Source of the DNA: Apiospora phragmitis
Lineage: Eukaryota > Ascomycota > Sordariomycetes > Amphisphaeriales > Apiosporaceae
Direction: 5' to 3'
Assembly (NCBI GenBank): GCA_038363925.1
Contig: JAQQWL010000011.1
Span: 2,418,001 to 2,482,000, forward strand
DNA length: 64,000 nucleotides
Position numbers and translations under genes: made by a program. Every line of letters starts with the position of its first letter. Within the stretch, counting starts at the first letter, position 1. Below, in pieces: positions 1 through 11,900 of this stretch. The notes below the pieces were generated by a model, which saw only the letters and a list, made by a program, of their open reading frames with translations, was not told the DNA's origin and did not search any database.

Positions 1-1642
1 CGGAAAGAACACGCTGTAATTCTTACATACCGGGCTGGCTGTCAGGGAAAAGAAACAAACCCCACAGGGCCCTTTGACCCTGTTAGCCCTTCATCAGCCA
101 GCACCACCAGTCAGGCCCCTTTGACCGGCCACCACACAGCCACCCACAAACCCCCCGTCCCAACCACCCTGGCAGCAATCAAGCAGCAAGCAGAAGCAGA
201 AGCAACTATGATTCGCATGCTGCATCGCGTAGAGGTGGGCAATCTTTGCCTGATGCCTGCCTGTAAGACCTCAAATGATGAGGAGCCGTGTGTTTTTTTA
301 ATTAAAGAGCTTGGGTCTGGACTCGAACCTCGGCGTCGGCGTCACCCATCATCAATGGACCCCTTGCAACGGCATCGGAACCAGCACGCGCGCAGCAGGG
401 AGAGGCACTATTGAATCAATTCACCCTTGTATTGTGGAAGACGGAGTGTAGGCTCATGCTAAAACTCTAACGATCGACCCGCGACAATCACGGTGATTTC
501 AATCCTGGGCCCGGCCAGGATGCAATGCTGGGAAGGGAGGGAGTTTGTATGATTTGGTTTCCGCTTTCGAGCTAATAGCGAAATATCAATCGGCCTTCCA
601 GGCTCTCCGCGTCCCTCTTTCGGGCCTTGTCTCTTTGGTGCTGCCCTTTCTTATTTCGCGAATCCCACCCCACGACAGATCGGGAATGACTTCAGGTAAG
701 AGATTGCTAGAAATGATGATCCCAGTCGCGCCTTGCATGAGTGGGAAACAAGCTCCCGTTCGGGGAACATGAAAATAAAAGTGGCGATGAGGGATTGCAA
801 TGCTGGTAAAAAAGACGCACGCCCATTTTGCCAGGCCCTGAGGATGAGGGAGGAGGCCTGCGCGGCCTCTACTATTACTACGGCTACAACATACAAAACA
901 ATAGTACAGTGCTTACCCAGCTTGCCAGGCAGAGCGCGGGAATGCAGCTGTGCGGACCAGCAAGGCGGGCCCGGGAAGATCAGTGTTTCCTGTGTGTGGA
1001 AAGAGTCCGAGAGGCGAGGACCACCCCTCGACGATGCCGCCCTGAAGCGCGCTCACGCACGCATCGTTTTCCCGACTGCCTCCCCCTCGGCCTGCCAGAA
1101 CGGCAAATTAACCTAGAGGGGACATGGACATGTCGCCCACAGCAAGGACGACACCATCTTGCATGAACGCCTGGTCGATGCCAGCTCCTCCCTCTGCCTG
1201 GCCCTGCCTGCTGCCTGTCTTCCTGGGCTGGCTTGCCTGCTTGCATAATCATAATACAGCCCGTTATACCTACAGCCCGCAGGAAGGCTCTCCCCGATCC
1301 ATGCTATGCGGAACGATCCAGTCCCAGAAACAGGATGGGATGACCTGCACGCGCTCTCCATGTCCATGTATGTAGGCTAGTGTCCACAGTCATGTATTCG
1401 CTTGCATGTAGAGATATGTAGGAATATATTGACATACGCAACAAAGTGGGATATACAGAAGCACGAAGGGTGCAGAAGTGCGGGTGCTGCTGCACGCAAG
1501 CCGTCAAGCAAGCATCAGGTCTGCACGAGCACTCGTCAACAGGTGGTCTCGCCTCAACGCCTCAGTACCGTACCACTTGCATGGGGGTGGGATGAGGTGC
1601 TAATAGCGAATAGGGGAAGAGACAAGAAGAAGTAGAAGAGCG

Positions 1643-1659
1643 TGTCTGTCTGTCTGTCT
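1643..1659. repeat. TGTC tetranucleotide microsatellite
   Basis: About four tandem TGTC units in intergenic DNA. Seen directly. Confidence 0.85.
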
Positions 1660-1705
1660 AGGTATCAATTGTCTTGCTTGCTGCGTTTCTCTCTTCTGGG
1701 TTACG

Positions 1706-1726
1706 CCCCCCCCCCCCCCCCCCCCC
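1706..1726. repeat. homopolymer C tract (21 nt)
   Basis: An uninterrupted run of 21 C between ttacg and acgaatg. Its length in this read should be treated as approximate, because shorter C/G runs elsewhere in the window show indels. Confidence 0.9.
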
Positions 1727-2244
1727 ACGAATGATTGATGATTTACACGTCTGCCACACGATTCAACCCTTAGCAAGTGCAGTTATTGGAGGAGGGGGTG
1801 TCGACGTGACAAGCAAATCAAAGAAAGGATATTAGGTTATTAGACGGCAACCTCGAAAAACCCGCCTCCCCAGCGCAGAACCCAAAGATGCAAGTCACAA
1901 CATTGAAAGACATCATCATACTGTCTGATGTTCTAGGTCGACGGGATTCCACAGTTCCCGGGGAGGGGGGCATAAGGGAATGACAGCAGCAGCCCCCTTC
2001 TGCAAAAGCAGACGACCGCCGTAACGAGACGCAATGCGGGGAGGTGGGAGGTGGGAAGTGGGATGGTATGGTATGTATCGTTGATGTATGTATGTAGGAG
2101 GAGGGGGGAGCCCAGAAATAGAAAACCTGCAGCAAGTGACCACGACTACATACCCCCTGTACATACCTACCTACATACATGCTGCTGTCGCTATCGATCC
2201 GTGGTGCAGCGCGGTATCTACATCATCCATCAAGCTAGCTAGCC

Positions 2245-2264
2245 TGTATGTATGTATGTATGTA
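2245..2264. repeat. TGTA tetranucleotide microsatellite
   Basis: Tandem TGTA units ending in gtaagat. A very similar ladder with the same gtaagat ending occurs at 30485-30506. Related TACATACCTACC words lie nearby at 2160-2184. Confidence 0.85.
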
Positions 2265-3504
2265 AGATACTATAGTACAGTAGCTTCGATTCTTACAGGC
2301 AAGTAAGTGTGGTGGAGGGTATTGCTGGGAGCCGTTTCGTTCCGGTCAGCATGCAAATAGTCCATGGCCGTCTTCCGAATCCACTCAATGATGTGGCCGC
2401 CGGTCTCTGGGTTGCCAGCTGTCTTACATAAGACTTCCATCCCACCCATTACGCACCCACGTAAGAAAGACAGAAATGATCGAGAGGAAGTTGCTTGGTG
2501 TGCGATCCTGTCTCATATCTTACTTAGCCCCCCCTGTAAGCCGCGCTATACTGCCAGAAAATATATTATAGCTTATTTATCATGGCATATGTCAGATGCT
2601 GTAAGTGGGCACGCAGGGCAGGCAAATGGAATGGCAAGCCCTTTGAAGTGAGTGAATGGATTCTCGGATACCCGATTGGACCCTCGGCTGGAGCTTCCTC
2701 TCTCTCGCGTTGGAAATATGGGCGAGGCAAAGCCCGAGTCTCGAACGCCGGCAGCTCCCAGAGAAACATTTGATGATTTGCCACGGTGCTCTTATTCGTG
2801 TTCCGGTTGATGGACTGCCAATGCCCCTGAGGCGGAGCTCGAATCCAGGCCATGCTCAACGTCTTTCCGTGGGGCGCATTCGAATATTGTCTAGGTCAGA
2901 TGCAGGTATGTAGTAGTATAGCCTCGAAGTGTATAGAAGGACATGACATGAGACCAGTGTGGCCATGCAAGAGAGATATTGGATTACCACGGGTAACTGA
3001 AAGATACGCATACATGTACAATGCTGCTGAGACCGTGACTTGCATTGGGCGGTACGAACGAGTCTGTTCGCGCCCGCCGCACATCCAGCTTTCACCCAAC
3101 CCCGCTACTAGGTTACATAAAATGCCAATTGGATTATTTAATGCACATCTCATCACGTGGTGTCGCGCTTGAATCGCGCCAGTCTAATCGATATCCCGTC
3201 GCTTTGTCGAGGTGGCGGACGTCGATCGTCATTGTTGATTACTCTAGCTTAGGTATATTTGAGGTCGTAGATTCTCAATTTCACCAACCAATCATTAATT
3301 CCTCAGTACAAGGAAAACGTTTCAGTGGGTTGACATATCTGCACTTTTAGATGGTGGTTAGATCGTAAGGCGAAGTCGACCAATGGTACCTCTCATGGAC
3401 ATCCTTGTCAATTATCAGCAAGCATACATGGTTATTGCCCACCAAAAAGCAAGCAGACAGAAAGCGCCATTATCACGAACAACCCATTAATATTCCCGAC
3501 GGCC

Positions 3505-4722
3505 ATGGATGATAGGAGGGATGCCGGGACGGTGCCACCACCAGTGCTACCACAATCGGCAAGCGCAACAGGGAAGCCGAAAACGTCCGCCGGGGTGATG
3601 GGCGGAACAGCAGCAGTAGCAGCAACGGTGGTGTCGCCCACCAAGGCGGCCCAGCCTCAGTTCGGGGCCGTGTTCGACCCGTGGAACTCCTCCTCATCCG
3701 GCCACCAGCACGCCGAGAACCGCCTGGGCGCCAGCACGGGCTGGCGCGACTCCGTCAACGCGAAGCTGCACTCGCAGTTCCGCGGCGATGCGCGGCGCAT
3801 GTCCGATGCCGTCAGCGCCGGGGCCAGGGACTGGGACCCCAAGCTCCAGGCAGTGGTGCCCCCGGAGCTGCGGGCCAGGGCGCGCTGCTCGGTCGCGGAC
3901 ATGCTGGCGAAGCCCGGCACCATGCAGCGGAGCCTATCGTCGTTGTCTTCTTCATCTACTTCTACAACGTCACCATCCACTTCTTCTCCTGGGATAGGGG
4001 TCGCCACTACCGGTACCGCGAATAGGGGAGGCCAGGATTGGACGTCAACGGCGATGAAGGGAGAAGGGGGGAGGTCGGCGGAGTCTGCTTGGCGAACCGA
4101 CGATGGGGACAAGGGCGTATCTCCGGTCCAAGAACAGGGACCCGGACGGCTCTTCGACGGTGTTGTGGTTTATGTCAACGGGTGCACTCACCCGCAAATT
4201 TCGGATCACAAGCTGAAGCACGTCCTGGCGGAGCACGGCGGCCGCTTGTCATCGCATCTTGGCCGCAAGCAGGTCACACATGTCATATTGGGCCGCCCGG
4301 CGGGTGGTGGCGGGGGCGGTGCTGGTGGTGGGCTGGCCGGCAGCAAACTACAGAAGGAGATACAGAAGACAGGGGGTGCAGCGGTAAAGTTTGTAGGCGT
4401 CGAATGGTGCGTATCCAATCTGTCTATCCCACTACAATTTGACTTCCTCTTTTCTTCCCCTTACCCCCTTTGCAAGCGGCTGATTACATCTAGGATCTTG
4501 GAGAGCATCAGAGCTGGCAAGAGACTACCAGAGGCGAGGTTCAGCAACCTCAAGGTTGCGTCGAAGGGCCAACAGAGCGTTTTCGGACTATTCTCGAAGC
4601 CAACGCCGCTGCCCCCTGTTCACACGGCCGAATCCTGCATGGATAGCTCAGGGGTTGGCTCATATCCAACCTCTCTGGCACCACTAGGGGATGAACCTCC
4701 GCCTAGTGCGCAGAGAAACTGA
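3505..4722 (+). CDS. BRCT-domain protein (Rev1-type BRCT)
   Basis: The protein begins at an ATG (3505) with a Ser/Pro/Ala-rich tail. A conserved-looking block follows (FDPWNSS, RDWDPKL). A single BRCT domain spans about residues 213-315, with GVVVYVNGCTHP, LAEHGGRLSSHLG, VTHVILG and finally a VEW-ILESIRAGKRLPE end. The closest match I recognise is the BRCT domain of the translesion factor Rev1 (YVNGYT-type core), but no Y-family polymerase domain is present. An 87-nt intron probably runs from 4407 (GTGCGT) to 4493 (TAG). Removing it restores the canonical EWILESI motif and gives 376 residues. The intron has no stop and is a multiple of three, so the unspliced frame stays open (405 residues). 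A role in DNA damage response or checkpoint binding is inferred from the domain only. Confidence 0.8.
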   Translation: MDDRRDAGTVPPPVLPQSASATGKPKTSAGVMGGTAAVAATVVSPTKAAQPQFGAVFDPWNSSSSGHQHAENRLGASTGWRDSVNAKLHSQFRGDARRMSDAVSAGARDWDPKLQAVVPPELRARARCSVADMLAKPGTMQRSLSSLSSSSTSTTSPSTSSPGIGVATTGTANRGGQDWTSTAMKGEGGRSAESAWRTDDGDKGVSPVQEQGPGRLFDGVVVYVNGCTHPQISDHKLKHVLAEHGGRLSSHLGRKQVTHVILGRPAGGGGGGAGGGLAGSKLQKEIQKTGGAAVKFVGVEWCVSNLSIPLQFDFLFSSPYPLCKRLITSRILESIRAGKRLPEARFSNLKVASKGQQSVFGLFSKPTPLPPVHTAESCMDSSGVGSYPTSLAPLGDEPPPSAQRN

Positions 4723-7104
4723 GCACGATTTACGACTGTATGATACATGAGATACATTCACGGATTTGGAGGACTGGACTGGCATTGCATTGCATTGGGC
4801 TTCACTGGGGCTGCATGGATCAGGTAGAAGCCAGGTACTACGGCTGCATATACACGGGGGTTTGTAGCTCGCGACTGTTGTCGCCGAGCGGTGTTGAGGA
4901 TCTGGTCATGGAGGTATATCATTAGATCGAGGTTTAATTCACCGGTTAGAGGGTCGATGGCTACGACCTGGGCCGAAAAGAGAACACGCGGCCTTCTGTG
5001 TTAGCCATTACAGAGGCTGTGAGTGGCTGAGAGCAGGCTATTGCCCTATCGTCATCTCATTGTGACGTGCTTATGTACCCCGGAATAGAACTAGCTTGTT
5101 CGTATTCGAAGGAAACTGGAAGCCTCCTGGGCCGGCTGACAAGGAATAGCTCTCAAGCTGCTGCCCATGTTCCTTGTGCTGTGCAACTACTTCATCGTTG
5201 CCGATGGTACTTCGTGTCCTGTAGACAGGGAGTGCCCTAGAGTATCAAGTTTCATTACAAGCACCTCCACGAGGCTAGACCTTGGTGAAGCTAGGACAGC
5301 GGCCAGCCCTTATTCAAGATTTGTTGAGATGTTGCTAGGAATAATGACCCCTGTGTGACCGGCCGGTCAAAGCATACTGTCTAGAGACAGTATAGATTTG
5401 GTTCGTGAGGCATCAACAAGAGATACTACCGCCTGCATATGCTTCTAGAAGCTCTATCTATGCGCATCTTCCTTGCAAGTTGCGACGACAGCAGCAACGG
5501 AGCTAGCAGAGCCGCATTACCCGGCGTGAAGCATGGAGCAGAGAATCCGGGGGACGCTTTTGTTCCTTAGGCATGCATCTAAGGTTTTGCGATTGACGTA
5601 AATAGAATTGCGGCCTCTTTTCAGAATAAGTCAGCCCATGGAGAGTTTTGGCATCTCAGGGGGAGGCTTCCTTCCTTCCTACGTCGGCCAGCTTTGGATT
5701 GATCCTGCCGACGAAAGAAACCTTCGAGGATCGGGCTTTTTCATTTTGTTTTCCGTTTTCTTGTTCTAAGCTTCCCGCAACCTGCATAATGTCTGCGTAT
5801 AATTCGACTGATGTCGGACTAAGATCTGTTTGGTACGGGCGCGTGAGCGTTTTAGAGTGTTGATGCAGCTTCCCCCCCTTTTCTTCTTCCTCCACTCCCG
5901 CCCCTTTATCACCGCCATACCAGAGCTAGAAACGGACGACCAGCAGGGAAAAGCATACCGACTATACCCGAAAATACCACCCACCACCGCATCTGATGAG
6001 GCAAGGTTTCGTGACGTAAAGGTAGGTCGGAAAAGACGACGACACGAACCACCGACTTTGTTGAGTTCTGTCAAGTCGACAGGACCAGCGGCCCTTTTGG
6101 TTTCTCACTCACGCCCCGGTCCGACCCCTCCCCCTGACCCGGTTAGACTTCGTTCTGTCTTTTTGTTTTCTTTCTTTGTCTACCTGCACTTAATTGCTCC
6201 ACGCCACAGTTGTTTCCCAGTTTTCCTCGGATGCCGGCCAGCCCCCGTCCGGCGTTCATCATCGTTCAGCCCCCTTATTTCTGACTCGACTGTCAAATGT
6301 TATTGTGGTGGTCACGCAACTACTTAAAAGCCTGCCTGCCCCTGGGGAGAAGGATCAGGAGAACCTAACCCCCTCCCGAGCAGTGCTACCAGGGGATAGA
6401 TGCGTACACACCATGTTAGCATAGCGAGAGAAATAAATATATAAACGATATTGATTGTGGACACTGTACTGTACCTTGCCATGCCAGACTTGCAAAGGGT
6501 GTCCAGTACGTATGCCTAAGTTTGTCACCTAGGCTTACATGGCATTGGCGAAGTGAAATAGGGATTTCCATCCGATGTTTAACCAAACCGTTGTGCCTTG
6601 GCTGCTGCCCATGCACTCGAAGAGAGCGAACGGTGCTCGGCCATATGCAGAGAGGCCTTTACCTATTATATCGATGGCCGACTAGATATGGCCATTACAA
6701 CGTGAAGTTGCAACCCGAGACAGTATATGAACCACGGAGAGTTTAGATATCAAGTAAAAATGGGTATCATTCGTAACGACTACTCTGTTCTAAACCGCTG
6801 GACTTGGTTGCCACAGCCTCACTACTCACAAGCAACGATTAGCCAACCTATCAACCGCTCTCACCACAGTGCATCATGTGTGATGAATGCCGCCCAGGAA
6901 CTCCCCGGATCATACAGCGCATACTAGATGGCTTCAACCTGAATATGAGCGAGAGGGGCGATGATTTACCGGGCGTAAATGCCCAACCCTAGCTCTTCCG
7001 TCAGGAGCCTCCTCTTCTAGAACCTCCTCTTCTTCATCGCTTTGCTGTCCCATGCTGCCCTCCCCAGCATGAGACACGCTCTCAGCGGGTTCGGGCGTAC
7101 TGTA
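4723..7104. other. intergenic region, no gene recognised
   Basis: No supported gene. A pyrimidine-rich stretch near 5865-5905 and 6120-6185 resembles fungal promoter or leader sequence, and a frame of 165 codons overlaps it (5830-6327). That frame is low-complexity and has no recognisable domain. A TATAAAC word at 6438 has no gene behind it. Confidence 0.55.
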
Positions 7105-7761
7105 CTACTTCGCGTCCTCCTCGTCTTCCTCATCGCTTGTAGCTTCGATGTTAGCCTTCTTCGACTTTTTCAGCTTGTCGCTGTCCTTGGAGGGCTTCGC
7201 GGCTGACGTAGACGCAGCAGGCGCACTACTTGAAGACGGGTCCGTGACAGCGTGTCCCTTGGCTGCTAACTCGGCATTGACCTCTGTTGTTGCCTTCATA
7301 AGATTATTCCACTGGTCGAGAGTAAGAGAGATGCCCTGTTTCGTGGGTGTTAGCTCTTGGATACGTAGGCATGAGCAAGCAAGCGCTGCTAAAGGAGTCG
7401 AATGTCTCGTCTTACCTTCTTGCCAGGCTTCATTTCGCCGGCGGCATCTGTGTAGTACTCACGGACGGAAATTAGGGGCTTGCTCTTAAACTCGGATATG
7501 ACGACGCGACGGGTCGCAGTAAGCTGGAACGGATCACGTTAAGATTAGTATTTCTTGAAATCAGACCAGACAATACATGTCCTGCCGACTTACAGGCCAG
7601 AACGAGTTGCCCTCGGTATCCTTATCCACTCCACCTTCGGTTACATCCGCATTCTTGCCAGTCTTGACTTTCTTAGTGGTCTTGGTAGGCTTCGCGACCT
7701 CGGCCTCACTGTCGCTGTCATCGTCACGCCGCGAGCGTTTGGCGTTCTTGTAGCCTGACAT
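7105..7761 (-). CDS. SUB1: Transcriptional coactivator Sub1/PC4
   Basis: This is the PC4/p15 family, a single-stranded-DNA-binding coactivator of RNA polymerase II. Three exons on the minus strand: 7761-7594, 7523-7416 and 7335-7105. The introns are 70 and 80 nt, with GTAAGT/CAG and GTAAG/CAG ends. The spliced product is 168 residues. The N-terminus is basic/acidic and Ser-rich (KRSRRDDDSDSEAE). The PC4 core is intact: GNSFWPL, RRVVISEFKSKPLISVREYY, GEMKPGKKGISLTLDQWNNL. The acidic tail ends EEDEEDAK. The start is the ATG at 7761, followed immediately by the SGYKNAKRSRR leader. It faces the sorting nexin gene across 1.17 kb, so the two may share promoter DNA. All splice junctions keep frame without correction. 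Confidence 0.93.
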
Positions 7762-8931
7762 GGTCGCGGTCGTGGCTTTGATAGTATACCTTTATTTGGA
7801 CAAGGATGAGATTGATAACAGCTTCGTTGTTGCCGTTATTGATGTTTTTGTTATTGTACGTGTGTTGTTACGTTGCGTTGTTGGATGGATTGTCGAGCTT
7901 CCATTAATTAATGGTGGGGAGCTTCCGTAAGTAGACAGAGAGGATGACGCGTGGGGATTCGGAAGCTCTAACGCGTCTTCTGGGGCTTCTGGGGGTGAGG
8001 GAAGCTTGGAAAGGTGGGAACAGCAGTGGTCGTTGCTTGAAAACAGGCGATTCTAGGCGTGCTGGTATGGGTCTGGCTGGGGCCTGGGGCTCCTTTGCAG
8101 GCATGTATGTACCGAATTTCTTTTCATTCAACTGCATTGTCATGTAATAAGGACCTGTTGCATGCGATACCTGCAAGCAGTGCATTGCTTCAGGGGTCCA
8201 ATCGAGTAGGTAAAGTAAATAGTTTTTCGTCGAATCCTCTGTGTCAACAATTTTCTTGTTCCCCTTTCAATTTATAGTCTTATTCATCTATTACTGTCAC
8301 CGAGTCCCCCTCCCCTCTATTTTCCCACGCAGCCACGGGTAGATCAGATCCTCCTCGCGGGGCAATGACGAGATCGTGAAACCAAAAGATGGGCTTTGCT
8401 GCATCGATGGTAGTGGTTTCTCGACACGAGTCCGGGAAAGGGGTTTCAATAAGGGGGAAACCACGTTTTACTATCGGATCATCTCATCGGGGAATTATGG
8501 CAGGGTGGGGGATGGATGCCATTTCGATCTCCTTTCCCAGGACCAAGGCTCGTTCGGGCCTAGCGACGCCCTGCAACCCACAGGGTGACAGCGCTGAGAA
8601 TGCTAGCACCCCTTGCTTAGTGTAATTATAGCCGCATTTCCTAATTGATTGCCGCGTCACTGGCGTAGCATTGGCCCATCTCTTGTGTCTTGGGCCCGGC
8701 GATTCGATTCCCATCCTGTCTTCGAAACGTGCACAGAATCAAGTCTCCGTGCCTTTCTTGCTGCTCAGACTTCCTGCTCGGATTCCCAGAGTCTCGGCCG
8801 TCTTCCTCTCGCTCTCCTCCCTTTCTCCATCCTTCAAAGACCGACCAACCTGCTTTCTACGTGATTGCGACGACAACTCTAATACCATTCACGACCCGGG
8901 GTCATGTCCTATTGGTTAGGGAGAGCTTACG
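7762..8931. promoter_or_regulatory. divergent intergenic region between SUB1 and sorting nexin
   Basis: 1.17 kb without a gene lies between two divergently transcribed genes and should hold both promoters and 5' leaders. The part next to the nexin gene (8740-8830) is pyrimidine-rich (CTCTCC, TTTCTCC), as is common in fungal leaders. No specific operator was recognised. Confidence 0.5.
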
Positions 8932-11900
8932 ATGGGTGTTTCCGACGAGTTTTCCTCTACAAATACAAGTCCAAGTGATGCGCAGTACAAAATGGACGCG
9001 GCCGCACCACCTGCAGACGCAACTACATTCCCAAAGAACAAAGCACAAGCGATGAATGGTGCCGCGACCGAGACGACCAAGACTTCGAACCCGAATCCGT
9101 CGGTGGCGCCGGCTTCCGTCAAAAAAGATGACGATGATGTTATGACCCAGATTTTTACCTTTCTCTCGACAGCAACACCCACAACGCTGGGAGGGGTCGC
9201 CACGGGACTTGCCGCAGCCACTTATCTAGTGCTTGGCCAAGTCGGCCTTGTCGTGATCGGCGCATTCTCAGGCATCGTGGTATTTGTTGCATGGGAAGCG
9301 AAGCATCCCGAAGTCTCACGGGCTGTCCGTGGGGAGAAGGGGTACGACATCTTAGACCGGTTGTTCGAAACCAGATCCCAATTGGCGATGGCGAAATCGG
9401 ACCAAAATGACGAAACCGACTTCCAGTCACTGGCCCGGAGCTTCGATGACTTCCAGCCCGAGACTCGAGAGGCTCTCGAGGAGCTCGTAAACGCCGTCGT
9501 TCGCGATTACATCGATTACTGGTACAATCCCATTGTGCCAAGCGATAACTCGTTCCCTCTTTCTGTACGGAAAGTGTTGACATCGTTTGTGCTGTCTGTA
9601 TCGAATCAGTTGTCTCGCAAAAGGCCAGCAGACGCATTTGTCGATTTCCTCACTCATACTTGTTCCATCATCATAGTCTTCTTCTCCGAGATGACATCGG
9701 CCTATGCCTCGGTTTCCGCCGAGAACAGGTCGTGCGCCTCCGATACCATGTATAGCTACCTTGCATCCAACACAGAATCCCCTTTGGCGAACTTGCTCAA
9801 CACCCACCAACAGGCAGGGAAGCTCAAGATGGTCGCCGAAGATCTGTTGAGCTTCTTGGACCGGCCGACATACGACTGCGACCCTGCCAGGATCTTCCTT
9901 CGAGAAATACTTGCCACGGTAGTACTCGAGGGGACGCTTCAGACATGTTCAAAGGCAGAGTGGATCAACGGGTGGATTGTGTACCTCTTAGAGTCGGGCG
10001 ATACCGATCTGTCCCATGCCATCGACGAGGCCATGCAGGACCAGAAGGCCTTCTCGGACATAGACGGCAATTTTGGCAGTATTAGTCTTTCCAAAGGCAA
10101 TAGAAACAGTTATGAAATGGACCGGCAACGCCGCAAGGAGCAAGTTCACCAGAAAAAGCTCTCGAGGGCAGACGAGGAGATGGAGCGGGCCATGGAGGAA
10201 ATGAAGAGGCTGAATGAGATGATTGCCCAAGCTGACAAGGCCAGAGAGTCAACTTCTTCAGAAAGGGAAAGGGAATCCGAGACAGCCGGTCGACTGAACG
10301 ACGTTATCAAAGAAAATGCAAAGGAACTGGACCTCGAAGTTGACCAGAAGGTCATTGATTCCGCGAAAAGAGCAGTACAACAACCATTGCCGAGCCAGGG
10401 TAAATCGCCGAAGGAACCAGCGACAGAGAAGGTCCCCAGTCATCAAAGTCTCCCCCAGTCACCAACCACCCCAGGAACCGCGGATTTGTCGTCGCAGAAT
10501 TCTTCACCGTCTCAGAACCGCGCAGTTGAAGCGCACCGTCGCTTTACTAGCTTCGACCAGATAGTTCCACCAAGTCGTGATGAGCCTGATGAGGAGAGCC
10601 CCAGTGGGCCGCCGCCGCCATTGACTCTTCTAAATGCCATCATCACTGTCCACGACGAACCTGGCACAACCAAACTACGAAACAAACCGACTTGGGAATA
10701 TCTAGTGCAGATAGAACCTGCTGCAGTACAGCATTCTGGCTGGATGACGATGAAATCGTATGCGCACTTTGAGGCGCTCCACGAGAGTATTCGGCGACTC
10801 GCCACCATCTCAGGCGCCAATGCCTTCCTTGAAGCACACGCAACATTTCCTAACTGGAAGATACACACCCGGTCTTCACTTCGTGGAGATATAGAGCGAT
10901 ATATGCGTGCTGCCTGTGCCGAGAAGGCTTTGGCAGAATCCGAGTCGATGAAGAAATTCCTCGAAAAGGATCAAGAAGTACGACAAGCCCTAAACCGTGG
11001 CTTCTCCTTCGAATCAATGGGCAAAGGCATGCTTGGCGTCATACAGAATGCCCCCAAGGGCGCCCTTGATGGAGGTAAAGGCATAGTCGGAGGTGTGACT
11101 GGTGTTCTAGGGAATATTGGTATAGGTCAACGCAAGTCGCCGAACCCAGCTCAAGCTGCTCGAGAACCTCCGCCGGTCAAGACAAATGGTATCAACCCTG
11201 CTACTCGTCCTCTTTCATTGTCCGCTCTTCCTAAGATGGAGGCGGTATCCCCTATGAGGTCGCGTGACAGTCTGGACAGCCAACGATCTTCTGTTATCGC
11301 GACTCAGCCGGGCAAGATGCCGCCAATGGACAGGAGGCCGAGCGCAGTAGTAGACACGGAACAAGAAGGCCTGCAGCCAGCGCGGGCTGATCGGTGGGAG
11401 CGAAAGTCGCTGAGTGCTGCAAGCAGTGCAATGCATAGCCGGGCGTCAAGCACGGCGGCGTTGCGATCACCTTCGGAAATGAGCCTCAGCAACATGAAAT
11501 TGCCGCCTCCGCCGCATGAAATTGCCGACGATTATGACTCTCCTAATGAAACGCGCCAGAGTAGCGACACCCAATCGAGGTTGAATGATGCCCCCTTGTC
11601 TCCCTTCACGGCCCTCTCTTCCCCCACAAGGTCGTTCAACTCGCAGCAGCCCGAGAGGCCTTCCCAGCCTAGTATTTCTGTGAAGCGTCCACGGAAGGAA
11701 TTCTCACCACTTTCAGAGCAAGAAACGCGTGTGGCAGTAGAGCTGTTGTTCGCTGTTATCAATGAGCTGTATACTCTGTCTTCTGCCTGGAACATTCGCA
11801 GGACGCTGTTGACAGCTGCAAAATCCTTCCTGGTTCGCCCAGGGAATCCATCGCTAGTTTCGATACAGGCGCTTCTCCAGGATAACGTCCTCGATACGAA

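Larger units (their letters stand above)
1..3504. other. gene-free region with simple repeats
   Basis: I see no convincing coding region here. Open frames are short, lack domain-like composition and overlap each other on both strands. The stretch holds a TGTC repeat, a 21-nt C tract, TGTA tetranucleotide ladders and many TACATAC/CTACCTA words. It may carry an untranslated transcript or distal promoter of the BRCT gene that starts at 3505, but nothing decides this. Confidence 0.6.

Noticed and set aside
318..340. T-arm-like word (gaggttcgagtcc on the minus strand)
   Set aside because: No matching T stem, acceptor stem or anticodon arm around it.
5830..6327. 165-codon plus-strand open frame
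   Set aside because: A pyrimidine-tract artefact with low-complexity translation and no recognisable domain.
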